From NCBI GenBank assembly GCA_002778195.1, contig PCDI01000001.1, forward strand, positions 992,001 to 1,056,000: 64,000 bases of DNA. Direction: 5' to 3'. Below the pieces are notes generated by a model. That model did no database searches and was not told where the DNA came from. It saw nothing but the letters and a program-made list of their open reading frames with translations. Position 1 is the first letter of the stretch; each line of letters opens with the position of its first letter. The DNA comes from Raffaelea ambrosiae (taxonomy: Eukaryota > Ascomycota > Sordariomycetes > Ophiostomatales > Ophiostomataceae). Positions 9,803-20,426 of this stretch are shown piece by piece. The translations under genes and the position numbers were made by a program.

Positions 9803-10552
9803 CCAGTTGCCAACTCGGAGGATTCCCCGAAGCCCTGGCAGCTCTGTGCTCTTAGCAGCCGTAAGCCCTGGCTGGCAGCCCCGTGCTCTTGCCAGCATTA
9901 TTAGCACTGATGACACCATAACTATGGTCCCATTTAACATTAGCGCGGGGAAAGCAGCGAGGACGCCGTCGCTATCTTGGTCATGCACAGAGCGCGGAAG
10001 AGGGCATCTTGCTGGCTGTGTTCCTTCCATCTCACACATCCCCACGCGTTTTGGGATGCGCCCCCCACTGTGACTGCAAGCCACGGGCGGATGATAATTT
10101 AGGAGATACTAATGCTCTGTAATACTCGCAAGAATGGCCCATTGTGAATGGCCGGAAAGCTCTTGTATTCTGCCTCGGCTTGCCTATTTAGGCTGTCTGG
10201 GGCTGCTGTGCAGTGTCCGTACAGGGAAGGCACCGCCCGGGGCCTCTGGCTGTTCCTTCCTGTTGCACAACGCGGGCAGGAAGCATCGACCAACAGCAGG
10301 CGGCAGCGGGCAAGCGTGTGCTAATAACTCGAGTTCCCATTACTCGCCCAAGACACACCAAGAAACGCATCCGACACAATTCAGGACACGTCCCAATTAT
10401 CCACACATCCACGAATCGCTCGAATCCACCCATCCACCCATCCGCTTCCACCCCCCATCCCAGGATCCTCCCAGCCCAGTCAACCCCCCCCCCCTCCCCT
10501 GCGACACCATCCCCAGACACGCAGACACGAGCAGTCTCTGAGATACGACACA

Positions 10553-10678
10553 ATGAGCAACCTGGCCTTTGTCGGTCCCGCGCACGGGCATGCGCTGATG
10601 TCGCGGCGCAATGGGGCCAAAGTACGCCGCCGAGCCAAGGTTGCTCTCCGCTTTCTGGGCGCTGGCAACGGCCGTTGA
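10553..10678 (+). CDS. Possible upstream ORF of the F-box-like gene (41 codons)
   Basis: An ATG in good context (ACACAATGA) starts MSNLAFVGPAHGHALMSRRN and runs 41 codons to TGA. It is GC-rich and more coding-like than its surroundings, and ends 540 bp before the F-box-like ATG at 11216. It could be a regulatory upstream ORF, a small peptide gene, or chance. No family is recognised. Confidence 0.25.
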   Translation: MSNLAFVGPAHGHALMSRRNGAKVRRRAKVALRFLGAGNGR

Positions 10679-11215
10679 GCCCAACCAACCAAACCTGGAT
10701 GTGCCAACGTCTCCGCTCCTGCTTCCTTTTCCCTGGCTTCTCTGGCTTCCCTGGCTGCCCTGGCTTCTGGCTACCCCCCTGGACCGGTCGGAGACATCGC
10801 CAGCCTTGGGTGGTTTCTCTTAGCCTGCGCGAACAAGACGCGCCCCCCCCCCCGTTTTGTGTGTGTTCCTTGGCCCGTGACTCGACTGTCTCGAACCCTT
10901 TTTGGCACTTTTACACTTTTGGCACTTTTTGCCATTTTGGGACCTTTCTTGTCCGTCTTCCGGCCAGGCCGATCCTTTGTGCTCCAACTGTGTCCCCCCC
11001 CATTTCCACTATCTTGGTCGTACTATCCTTTTTTTTTGTCGCCTATCTCCACACGCCGAGTTACTAGCGAGATATCTCAACACTTTTAGGGCTCACCTCG
11101 GCGTTGACTCAAACTTTGGCACATCTGCAACTCTCGAGAGGTCCTGCGTCTACGCGGCCGCTGCATCTCCTACCGGGCCCCCCCTCGCGCATCTACGGAC
11201 ACCCTCTACACACAC

Positions 11216-14103
11216 ATGTCTACTGACCTCTGTGGCACCGTTGACGTGCTGTCGCTGGCCGGCCAAGATGGCGGCCACCGCGACAGCCAGCCAGCGCCCG
11301 AAGACGCCGTCTACGAGTTCCTCCAGCCAGGCACGCTGCTGCACCTGTTCGCCAACTCGCTCGTCCTGAGCCATACTGCGCCGTACCTGTCAGCCTCGGG
11401 CATCGTCAACCTCGCCGCGACCTGCCGCTCGTTCCGTGCCCTCATTTATGGCACGCCGTCGATGCTGCGCTACCTGGACATGTCCACGCTTGCGTCGGCC
11501 AACTTCCAACTGGCGCCCATCGACCGCGGCGGCGAGACCTGGCGCAACGTCCAGCTCGACGAGAACGTGACCGAGGACGAGTAAGTCACGTTTCCATCTC
11601 TTGCCGCGCTCTCCCCTCACCCCTCACCCCTGGCCCTCATTGTTTTGCCTCTCCCTTTGGATTTCTGGGCTCTCCTTCTGACATGCTCCGCCAGTTTCTA
11701 TTCCGGCCCTCTGCGCGGCACTCTCAACGCCATCGACCGCTGTGGTTGGCTTTCCAGCGTCCACACCCTCGTTCTCGACAACTTGGCCGTCACCGCCGAC
11801 GTGGTTCACGAAATCCTCACTCAGCCCCAGTACAACGTCCGCATCTTGTCTCTGCGGAACACCAAGCACCTCAACGAGAACCAGCTGTGCGGTGCCCTCA
11901 AGTATGCTTGTCGGCCTTCGGCTGGCAAGGCCTCGAAGCTGAAAGGCCTGTACATCTTTGGAGGCTTCAAGATCAGCCACTTTGACGTCTGCGGCGTCGG
12001 CCGTAACCCAACCAACGATGTCGCTGGCGATGTCTGGTACCATCGCCGCGGTCGCGTCCTGCCGCGCGAACTGGCCTCTTCGGAATGGGCCAGCACCCTC
12101 ATGGCGTGCCGCGGTAGCATCGCCTTTGACGGTCTGCTTTGTAACGGGCCCCACCATTACAACTCGCCCGCCTACGGCAAGGTCCGCGAGACAGATTCTC
12201 CCCGTGATGGATTCCCTCTCTTTTCATCGCTTGCCATGGCCTCGCATGCGCTTGGCGGATGTGCCGGCTGCGGCAGCGCGCCCGAGGGCTGGACCACCTG
12301 GGGCGACGAACAAGACCCTTCTTCGCTCGGATCGCTCAGCACGGTCGCTTCTCCGTATGTGTCGCGCTATCCGCTGTTGCACCCGCCGCCGCTGCACACC
12401 AGCAATCTGCGTGCCGCCATGTGCCCGGACGGCGAGAAGGTGCATCCGGGGCGGTACGGTTCAACGATGAGGCGGTCGAGCAGCAGCAGCAGCAGCAGCA
12501 GCGATGGCAGCGTTCTTGGAAATTGGAAGAATTGTGGTTTCGGGGGATGGCATTCGGAATCTGCGGTTCCGGAATTGTCGGCGGATGCAGAGTTGACCTC
12601 GGAGCCGGCTCGGTTTATTGCGCGTTGTGACTGGTGTGTGCACGATCGGCTGTGCTACACCTGCCAACGCTGGTGGTGCGAGGCCTGTATGCCCACGACA
12701 TACACGGCCATGGCATCGACGACGTCGGCGACAGGTGCAAGCGGGAGCGACTCGACCTCTGCTTCTTCCCCGGAGCACGCATACAAGGTACGGGCCGGAA
12801 TATGCCAGGTTTGTGTGCCACAGAACGTGTCGGCGGCCAAAGGAAGGGGGCGGTGAAACGTCCAGGATTCGAAGTCAACTTCGGCAGGGCTTCGATACCT
12901 GGACCCCGGGAGAGTCCAAGAGCCACGCCGGGATCGATGGTCTTTGGTGTGTGGGGTGTTTTTTTGGTGAATTTGGGAAGCCTCGAGACGCCCCCAGCGT
13001 ATCGAGAGCCTGAAAAGCTTCAAGACTTCCCGAACTTGAGGAAACCGACATCCGCTCAACTCCCACGCCGTTGCAAAGGAAGTAAACCAGGCCGCCGATG
13101 TGTATATGGGGCACACGATAACTATGCCATGACCATCATACATACCTTGAGCCTGCTTCACTTCCCCACACTCCCTTCCCCAGTTGCGCTTCTCCCACCA
13201 GCACGGTTTGCCAGAAGGTTCGCTCCCCTGCACTGCCAGATGGGTGGTTGCCATGCATATTTGCGTGCTTGCGTGATTGCGGGTTTGCAGGTTTGCGGGT
13301 GTGCCTGTTTGCGTCGTTGTCTTTTTGTGTTTTTGTTGCTGCCTGCTCTTGGGTCATTTGTTCTTGTTTTCTTTCTCTCGATTCTCTGCAAATCTTGCTT
13401 GGTTGCTCGTTCTCCGCCCCTTTTCTCTCCGTGTTCCCTCACCAATCATCTTTCCCGAATTGCAAAGTGGTGATGTTGGTTCTGACAATTCTTGCAACAG
13501 CCCTTGATCGGATACAGCTGTCTCGAGTGCGGTCGGAGTGTATGTTGTCCTGCTCTTTCCTGTTGTGCTCCCTCTTTCTGGGGGGGTGTGTTCTTTCGTT
13601 TCTCTGCTTGCTAGCCAGGGCATGATCTGCCCGCTTGTATCTAACAAACTCACCTTCAGTGCGCCGACTGTATCCGACGCACACAGAAGCGATGCAAGAG
13701 CTGCCGCAACATATACTGCTCCGTCCACAACGACGGATCCAGCGACACACATGTGAGTGTTTTTGGCTCGCAATGGAAAAGGATAAGGGCAAAAAAAAAA
13801 TGGGAAAGAATCTTGTGGCTAACAAAGAAACAGTGCGATTGTTTGTTACTCCTCATTTTCCTGTTCTCTTTCTCTGACCTTTTTTTTTTGCCTCCCCCTC
13901 TTGCCTCTTTCTCCTCATGCCACTAACAATCGTGAAAAGGGTGCTGCGCGAAAACAGCCCGCTACAAGGTATTTATTAGGCTCTCCTGTTTTCTAGCCTT
14001 CCCCGGTTTTCACCGTTTTCGTTCCCTGAGCCCATCGGCCCACGCTAACCGAGGTTATCATTTGGTACAGCAACGCCGGAACCCCATACAGGCCTCCATC
14101 TAG
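11216..14103 (+). CDS. F-box-type protein with Cys-rich C-terminus, seven exons
   Basis: Exons that keep phase: 11216-11580, 11695-12787 (or to 12808), 13501-13539, 13660-13752, 13834-13840, 13940-13968 and 14071-14103, about 552 aa. Introns carry CTGAC or CTAAC branch sites. Residues 35-85 (YEFLQPGTLLHLFANSLVL, GIVNLAATCRSFRALIY) resemble an F-box, followed by leucine-rich segments (VRILSLRNTKHLNENQL). The C-terminus has CDWCVHDRLCYTCQRWWCEAC, joined by splicing to CLECGRS, CADCIRRTQKRCKSC, IYCSVHNDGSS and CDWCC, as in a fungal F-box/zinc-binding family. The likely role is substrate receptor of an SCF ubiquitin ligase (inference). A poly-Ser AGC run lies near 12478-12501. The 713-nt second intron is long for this gene and its donor is uncertain. 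Skipping the 7-nt exon would change the C-terminus. Confidence 0.7.
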
Positions 14104-14834
14104 ACTGGAGCCTGCAACCACCCCTGGAAGCATCCGCCAGAGCACGCCACAAGTCTGGTTCGACAGCCTACACCGTAGAGCGTGCAACTGTGGATGCCTG
14201 AAGGCCCCCGTGAAACCCTTTGGCCTCGCCGCATCGAGACCCGGAGAGTTCTGAAGACGACTTACACGAACAGAGCAGCCCGCATAGACAGCGTTCTGGC
14301 AGCGTTCTCGTTTGGTTTCTTTTCTTGCGCTGTTCCTCCATTTTCCTTCTTCTTTGTTTTTTTCTTCCTTTTCCTGTTCCATTTCCTTTTCTGCTCGCTT
14401 CCCGTACTTTTTCTACTCGTCTTCTTGCTCTCCATCTCATACGACCAGGGTGTTTTTGCATGGCGTTTTGCATTTGTTTCACGATATTCAGGGCCTACGG
14501 GCATTTTTATTGTCTCCCAACTTCTCTTCAGATACTGTTTTGCTTCATTGCTGTTTTTTTTCTTGATTTCCGGCATTTCTCCCCATGGATCTGTCGCATT
14601 GTTCGATTCCCACCCCGTCCAGTTCACATTATTATTTTATGGACATGATACTCATACGTCAAATAAAAAAGAAGCCATTCCTCTCGTTCATACCCTGTCT
14701 CGTGGCCCTGTTCTCGTCCGTAAATTGGAAAATTGATCAGGCAAAAGCGTTCCACGCGGTGGCGAAAACCAACGACTAGCCAGCACTTTATAAATCCGAC
14801 AACCGGCAAAATCCTTCAACAATCTAAGAGACTC
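14104..14834. other. 3' flank of F-box-like gene, T/C-rich
   Basis: The first ~150 bp stay open in the frame used if the microexon is skipped (to a TGA at 14252-14254). Beyond that it is pyrimidine-rich and then AT-rich, with nothing else recognised. Confidence 0.5.
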
Positions 14835-14908
14835 GCCCGGCTAGCTCAATTGGCTAGAGCGTAAGACTCTTAATCTTAAGGTTGCGGGTTCGACCCCCGC
14901 GTTGGGCT
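14835..14908 (+). tRNA. tRNA-Lys (anticodon CTT)
   Basis: A 74-nt cloverleaf. Acceptor GCCCGGC pairs with GTTGGGC (two G-T pairs), with D-stem GCTC/GAGC, anticodon stem TAAGA/TCTTA and loop CTCTTAA (anticodon CTT). The T-stem is GCGGG/CCCGC with loop TTCGACC. There is no intron, and CCA is not encoded. T-rich sequence downstream could end Pol III transcription. Confidence 0.95.
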
Positions 14909-15550
14909 CAATTCCCGATGCGCCTTTGTACGAAGGCATCACGCGAACTCTTAAACTAAATTTTTGCCCTTTTTTCGTATTGGCTTTTTTTTTTTTTTTT
15001 GGTTTCCTTCTCTCGCTCGCTCTTTTCTTTCTCTATTTTTTTTTTTCTTTTGCTCGTAGTATTTTCATAAGTATTTCTTCTGTTTGTTTTTATATCCCCT
15101 GTTAGTCCTTTTTGAATTTTAATATACAAATATAAAAGTGAAGATCTGAAGATCTAAGATATTGACACAAAACGAACGTTGGTGATGATTCTCGTTCTAT
15201 TCCTTCATACAATCATAAATGTACATTCGTCTATTTCTCAATCTTTGACATCTGGCCAACAATTGGCTTGCCTGTGCGTTGTTGGCCTCGTTGTTTTCAA
15301 CCCAGGAGTTGTCGACTCTGCCATGGTCTGCCTGTCACCTCTGGCCAGGACTGTCCACATATTACAGTATTGACGTCCACATGCATCTTCTCTGTCTTGA
15401 ATTCCAGATTTTGCCCTGTTTCTGCCCCGTAACAACTCCTGTGCCTTTTTTTGCAGTCCTCGGCCTGATCGGGGTATCATTTCTTTATGTTTCCGTATGC
15501 GTTGCTCGGTTTCCCACACTTTGTCTTTCTCTTCCTTTTTTTTTAACCTC
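14909..15550. other. Intergenic, T-rich
   Basis: Long T runs (14985-15001, 15037-15050) and AT-rich sequence lie between tRNA-Lys and the 3' end of the ARP6 gene. No gene is seen. Confidence 0.6.
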
Positions 15551-16987
15551 TCAGTCCAACCCTCCCAGCCCGGCGGCAAACTTGCGTGCCACCCACGCCG
15601 CCCCGTTTTCTTCGTACTCTTGTCTTGTGACTGCCAGCCCGTTGATGACCGCCGCGTTGGCCGGGTCGCCGGCAAACCGCGCCGCGCCGCGCCACGTGCA
15701 GGTGATCGGGTCCGCCGGCCGCGTCACCCGCACCACCAGGTCGTCGGGCATCCGCTGCTGGATCTCCTCCTGCAGCCGCTGCACAAATCCAGGCAGCTCC
15801 GCATTGCCGCCCACCACCACAATGTTGGACAGCAGCGCGGGCCACAGGCCCACCGGCAAGCACGCCACCGACTGGGCCACGACGTCTGGCAGGCCCGGTT
15901 GCCGGAGACCGACGTCGGCCGGGTGGAAGAGCAGCTCGGGCACGACAAAGCGCTCGTTGCGCAGCGTCAGCGTGTCTTCGTCTTCGGTGCCGCCATCGCC
16001 ACCAGTTGCGGCCAGTGTTCTCCGGGCGCGCGCGGCGGCCGCGGCGGCCACGGCGTCGTAGTCCCGCACGACGCCCTCCATGCGCCGGTGGTAGTCCGGC
16101 AGGACGTACTCCTTGGCGATGCCGCCGTTGCCCGTGCGCGCCCAGTCGAGGCGCCGGGCGCGCTCCGAAGCATGGGCGTCGCGGGCGCCCTTCCACGTGC
16201 GGTCCAGGTCGCCGGCAAAGTCGAGGGAGACGTAGCAGACCTTCTCCTTGATCTCGTTGACAATGTAGGTGTCGTGGCGCATGTCGTAGTGGCGCAGCGA
16301 GAGCAGCTTGGTCAGGTAGTTGGTCAGCAGCTTGCCGCCGACGTCGAGGCGGCGCACGGCGGCGTGGAGGGGCCGGCCGTGGAGGACGGGCGTGACCGTC
16401 GTGAAGGAGTAGCCCGAGTCGATGACGAGGCGGATCTCGGCGGGCCCGGGGGGCGCCGCCGCCGCGCCCACATCCAGATAGGCCGTGAACTGCGCGGCGG
16501 TCCCCCGGACGTAGCTCGCAAACTGGAACTCCTCAAAGACCATCTGGTCGCAGTTGGCCTGCAGCGCGGGCAGGGCGTTGGGCTGCTCGGTGAGCACGAG
16601 ACGCGTGTCGCCGGGGTCGCCGCACGACAGACGGCCGTCGCCGCCGCCGCCGCCACCTAAAAACTCGTAGTCCCAGATGGCCCGCTCGGCCTCCCAGTTG
16701 ACAATGTAGCCCTTCTCGACGGGCCGTCGGAAGGCGGCCTCGCCAAAGTCCTTGCAGCGGGCGAGTTCGGAGGCGATGTAGGTGTGTCGTTGGCGGTCGC
16801 GCGCGATGCAGTTGGGGATGATGACGGGGTCGGGTAGAGCCGCGGTGGCATCAGCGCTGCTGCGGTCGTCGTCTGGGGGTGGTGTCGTCACCAAGCCAGC
16901 CTTGATGGTGTAGGCGCCGTTGTCGAGGACGAGGGTGCGCGACGGCTGGGGCGGCGGGGCGGGCTTGCCCTTGCGGCCGCCGGCCAT
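15551..16987 (-). CDS. ARP6: Actin-related protein 6 (ARP6)
   Basis: A single-exon 478-aa protein with an actin fold. The nucleotide-binding start reads LVLDNGAYTIKAGL. Later blocks include PNCIARDRQRHTYIASEL, RPVEKGYIVNWEAERAIWDY, ANCDQMVFEEFQFASYVRG, LVIDSGYSFTTVTPVLHGRP, RRLDVGGKLLTNYLTKLLS and NIVVVGGNAELPGFVQRL. The sequence around YIVNWE..IWDYEF and the QMVFEEFQF block are typical of ARP6, a nuclear subunit of the SWR1 complex that exchanges H2A.Z into chromatin. Length fits the family (about 400-480 aa). A poly-Gly stretch (near 16650) and an Ala-rich loop are local insertions. The ATG at 16987 is followed by a basic Pro-rich leader. Confidence 0.9.
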   Translation of the reverse strand: MAGGRKGKPAPPPQPSRTLVLDNGAYTIKAGLVTTPPPDDDRSSADATAALPDPVIIPNCIARDRQRHTYIASELARCKDFGEAAFRRPVEKGYIVNWEAERAIWDYEFLGGGGGGDGRLSCGDPGDTRLVLTEQPNALPALQANCDQMVFEEFQFASYVRGTAAQFTAYLDVGAAAAPPGPAEIRLVIDSGYSFTTVTPVLHGRPLHAAVRRLDVGGKLLTNYLTKLLSLRHYDMRHDTYIVNEIKEKVCYVSLDFAGDLDRTWKGARDAHASERARRLDWARTGNGGIAKEYVLPDYHRRMEGVVRDYDAVAAAAAARARRTLAATGGDGGTEDEDTLTLRNERFVVPELLFHPADVGLRQPGLPDVVAQSVACLPVGLWPALLSNIVVVGGNAELPGFVQRLQEEIQQRMPDDLVVRVTRPADPITCTWRGAARFAGDPANAAVINGLAVTRQEYEENGAAWVARKFAAGLGGLD

Positions 16988-17753
16988 GTTTTCTGTCTGT
17001 TTCGGCGGGGAAGGGCGTTCTCAAGGAGGTGTCGGTGTGTTCGCTGGTACTGGAGGATGTGCCGTAGGACGGGGGGGCGGGCGTGTCGTCGCGTTTGCTG
17101 AAGCTTCTTTGTAGCTTGGGGGCGAAACAGTCGCGAAGTTATTTTGGCAGGACAAACTTTAGGGGGCCAATCAGAGGGTGCGCCCGCTAAAGGAGCTGCG
17201 GCCAGGCGTGGTGGGGCTGCCAAACAAGGCTGCAGCCTAGCGCACTTACAACTGACTAGTTAGTTGCATACAGTACAGACAACAGCAGACAGCAACAGAG
17301 TCTTGTCCCTGGACACTACAGTAGCTGCGACATACCAGTTTGTGTAGAGAACGGATCGACAACAGATTGAAGAACAATTGTTGCCACGCGTCTTGAGCCC
17401 TTTCTGATAGAATGTCCTGGAAGCACTTCTCAAACGGGTGTTCACATGGATGTGAATTGCCTCTGAGCTGTTTGCTTGAGTTGTCAACTACAAGTAACAG
17501 AGATGTGAGCTGTCATCCAACCAACCACTTGCGTTTGAAATCGCGTTCAAGCTCTGTTGGCAACTAAAGCTTTGTTTGCTAGTTGTAAGCGCAGACTGAG
17601 TCACAGATGAACTCGCCACCACGAGGTCTCCTTACCAACTAAGCTTGTGCAACTCCCTCCGCAACTATTTAAACTCCTCTTCTCTCCCCAGGAGAAACTT
17701 CCCCTCTTCTTCTTTTCTTCTCTCAACAACAAGTTTACAACCTTTAGATCTGT
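16988..17753. other. Upstream region of ARP6, no gene
   Basis: Lower GC than the genes, with no long reading frame. Near 17665-17745 a TTTAAA-like element, a pyrimidine tract and a CAACAACAAG leader resemble a fungal plus-strand promoter and 5' UTR ahead of the small ORF at 17754. Confidence 0.4.
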
Positions 17754-17906
17754 ATGTTTCGAGATCATACTGCAGGCTTCGCCAGCACTTTGAAGTTTGC
17801 AGACATACGGCCACGATGCGCCATCATGACAACCTCGAAAGTCATGGGCCAAGCGCACCTCTGCCATAATTGCTTGTCGTGCGGGTGCATTTCTATCAGC
17901 TCTTGA
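17754..17906 (+). CDS. Small Cys-containing ORF, possibly first exon of a two-exon gene
   Basis: Fifty codons begin MFRDHTAGFASTLKFADIRP and include HLCHNCLSCGC. The ORF follows a promoter-like leader. A branch-like GCTGAC plus pyrimidine tract and CTAG acceptor at 17981-17998 suggest a second exon. Joining after CLSCG with a weak GTGCAT donor at 17885 would read on to a TGA at about 18064. No family is recognised, and the splice model is speculative. Confidence 0.3.
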   Translation: MFRDHTAGFASTLKFADIRPRCAIMTTSKVMGQAHLCHNCLSCGCISISS

Positions 17907-18263
17907 GTCAGTATCTGATGTTCCCTTCCAATTATAACCTTGTTCGCTGGCTGGTGTATGGTGCTTTGGTTTGTGTACATGCTGACCTTTCCCCCTAGAA
18001 AGACGAGAGGCATTCTTATTCAATGGGTGACTTGGACTTCGGATACCATTCTGACTGACTCATGAGGATGGAATATTTTCCCTTGCGGGGTCGCAAATGC
18101 CACAGTCCCGAAGCATGGAACACATTCGTCTCGGTTGTCGACACCAATCGAATATGTCATGCTCTCCCTGCAGTGGTAGCAACTCACTGCCACAAAGAGC
18201 ACCGGCACTGCATTTCTTTCAACGCGAGCAATGTCGTGCACCATGTCTAGTGTTCTCTTTTGA

Positions 18264-18431
18264 ATGCAAAGCACAATGACAGAAACATCCGGCGAGGAGT
18301 ACATGAGGCTGGCGACTGGGTTCTTCCAGCCTGACCTGTCTCCTGCCACCAGGCTCATACAACAAGCCAGCACAGACGTCTACGAGATGGCTTCCGTGGA
18401 TTTTCTCTGCCCATTCTTTATGGCAGACTGA
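18264..18431 (+). CDS. Small ORF of unknown function (55 aa)
   Basis: Starts MQSTMTETSGEEYMRLATGF and ends VDFLCPFFMAD. Its amino-acid make-up looks protein-like, unlike the shadows around it, and it sits among other interrupted fragments. It may be one exon of a larger decayed or spliced gene. No family is recognised. Confidence 0.25.
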   Translation: MQSTMTETSGEEYMRLATGFFQPDLSPATRLIQQASTDVYEMASVDFLCPFFMAD

Positions 18432-18901
18432 TGGCTTCTAGGGAGCTCAGCAAAATGTTGATATGGTACGTTTTGCTGGCATCAATGCCCCCTACGGTCC
18501 AGACGGGCGGACTCCCCCCCCCCACTGCATAACGGTGGCTGACGATCAGGATCATATTGGACGAAGTTTTGGAAATGTGCAGTCACAAAGAATGTGCAAG
18601 AGGCTATTGCCTACCGGTATACATCATGTCGTGGCCACGACAACGATACTAAGCGAGCCGAATTGGTGTCATAAACGAAATCGATTGTCTTGACCACCGC
18701 CCTGTCCGGCACTGGCTTCCTATCGACAGGACGACAAAGGACGTTATGGGATACGAGAGAACGTTGCATGTATGTTATCCGTTCTCGGCATAGAGACGTG
18801 GGCTTCGCCCCAACTACTCGAGGCTCGGCCCGACACATGCATGATACTATTGGCCGTTGTGCTGGCCGTCGACCCAATGCAGCTACGGCCGGCGGCTGTA
18901 G

Positions 18902-19671
18902 CCAAGGGCACAGACGACAAAGAGACGGAAAGCGCCCTTTACAGTGCTTCTGCCGCTTGGACACCGGTATTCGAAGAGGAGCAACCCGTGCGTCCAATGC
19001 CGTACGAAAGCCGAGAGCGGGAATGGCTTCCCCGCGCCGTTCCCAGTGTGCATCCGTACGACAGACTTCTTTGGCGGCTGCTGTGCGAATTGCAAGTGGC
19101 CGGACCACGCCCTGGCCTGCAGCCTGAGGGGAATGCCGTGCGAGCAGCCCGCGCGCAGGAGCCTTGGGAACATGGACCATCTGGTCGACCAGTCCACCGC
19201 GCAGAGAAAGCAGCTGCGAAGAGCATCGACCCAACGAACTTCCAGGCCCCCCGTCTTCGGCCCCGAGTACAGTCATTTGCTCGTCGACCTCACGCACCTC
19301 GCAGTGGACATCCGCCCGCCGCGTACCGAAGCCGCTGTTGCCTGACCATTCGACCGTCCAGCCAGAGGCCGAGGTCACCATGCAGACGTTGTGGCCGTGT
19401 GGCCGTAGGCGCTTGTCCGAACAGCGCCCGGCCCTCTGTTCACACAGGAGATGCTCGCCCGTCGTTCATGGGCCGTTGAGGGGGCGAACAGCGTGAGTAC
19501 CCTCGTATAGCTAGAGAATCGGTGGCAGGAAGAGCATATTCACTGACTCGTCTTTGTCAGCACACCTCGAGCTACCGTCGGTTGGCGGACGAGCGCCTGC
19601 GCTCGCTGCATGCGCGTAGCAGCCCTGTCATCGTCTCTCTGGAGCTGGAAGATCCCCAGTTCGCAGCCTGA
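18902..19671 (+). pseudogene. DUF3716-like zinc-binding gene fragment, possibly decayed
   Basis: One plus frame from 18902 lacks an ATG but encodes SNPCVQC, then PVC, then FFGGCCANCKWPDHALACSL. This is the Cys spacing of the fungal DUF3716 type (CxxC..C..CxNC..CS). The frame runs to a TGA at 19343-19345, meets another stop (TAG) near 19406, then reopens (EMLARRSWAVEGANS). It is spliced by a good intron at 19493-19560 (GTGAGT donor, CTGAC branch, CAG) into a 37-codon last exon ending EDPQFAA and TGA at 19671. A missing first exon and one unresolved intron near 19323-19406 would make it an intact gene; otherwise it is decayed. Confidence 0.4.
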
Positions 19672-20426
19672 GCCGAGGCTACTCGGTCGTGCTTGGGCGT
19701 ACTACGGGCTGAGATCCTGCGTAGAGTTGAGTGTCTACGGCCCGCTAGGCCAGAGTTTGTGACCAGATGGTCATGCAAGACCCGGACAACAATATCCTAC
19801 GACATGGCGCTCAGCGAACGCGAAGAACGACTGTCAAGGGAGCGTATGAGTGCCTTTTGGAGAGACAGGCCTGACGCCGTATGCCGGGATACGTCATCAA
19901 TAAGCCTACCTACTCCTCGTCCAGACAGCAAGGAGCGCATCCTCTGACAACGCGGACTCTAATCTCGCCGGTCTTGTGGCCGTCTTGGATGAGGCCCACG
20001 TATATTCAGGAGAGGTATCCGGCTATCATTACGAACATCCAATACATTGACACTGTCCAACTTGTTGTTACAACAAGATGTCTTCTTTTCCACCAGCTTG
20101 TCATGTTGTTTAACAACAAGCCGCGTTTCCATGGGCATCGAGGACCGGGGTTGTTCTCAGCACAGGACCAAACGACATGATGGAACGGCTTCTGGGAAGT
20201 GCCATTCAGCCGACACAAGAAAGACAATGCACTTCTTTCTCGCCTGAAGTTAATTTTTTCATACAAACAACTTGTGGTTGATTTATGTAATGTTGAAGTT
20301 TGTGTATTTGTGGGGGAAAACAGAATATAACTAGTTACGTGTGCTAATGTCGTATCTCGTGAAAAGACAAACCTTGAAAGAACAACCAAAAGTCATTACG
20401 TGCTCATGCTCATCGTTATGTTTCCT
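19672..20426. other. Intergenic with small palindromes, no gene
   Basis: Short open frames continue to about 19950 without a recognisable family. An 8-bp-arm inverted repeat CTTGTTGT-T-ACAACAAG lies at 20061-20077, and a similar TTGTTTAACAACAAG follows near 20105-20123. The region then becomes AT-rich up to the kinase stop. Confidence 0.5.

Larger units (their letters stand above)
9371..11215. other. Divergent promoter region between UFD1-like and F-box-like genes
   Basis: No large gene is supported. It holds a cluster of RTCACRTG motifs (9696-9802), an imperfect repeat around GCCCTGGCAGC (9830-9896), a CCACCCATCC-type stretch near 10430, a 41-codon ORF (10553-10678) and TGGCTTCCC repeats at 10734-10775. 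T-rich tracts near 10900-11040 precede the ATG at 11216. Confidence 0.6.
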
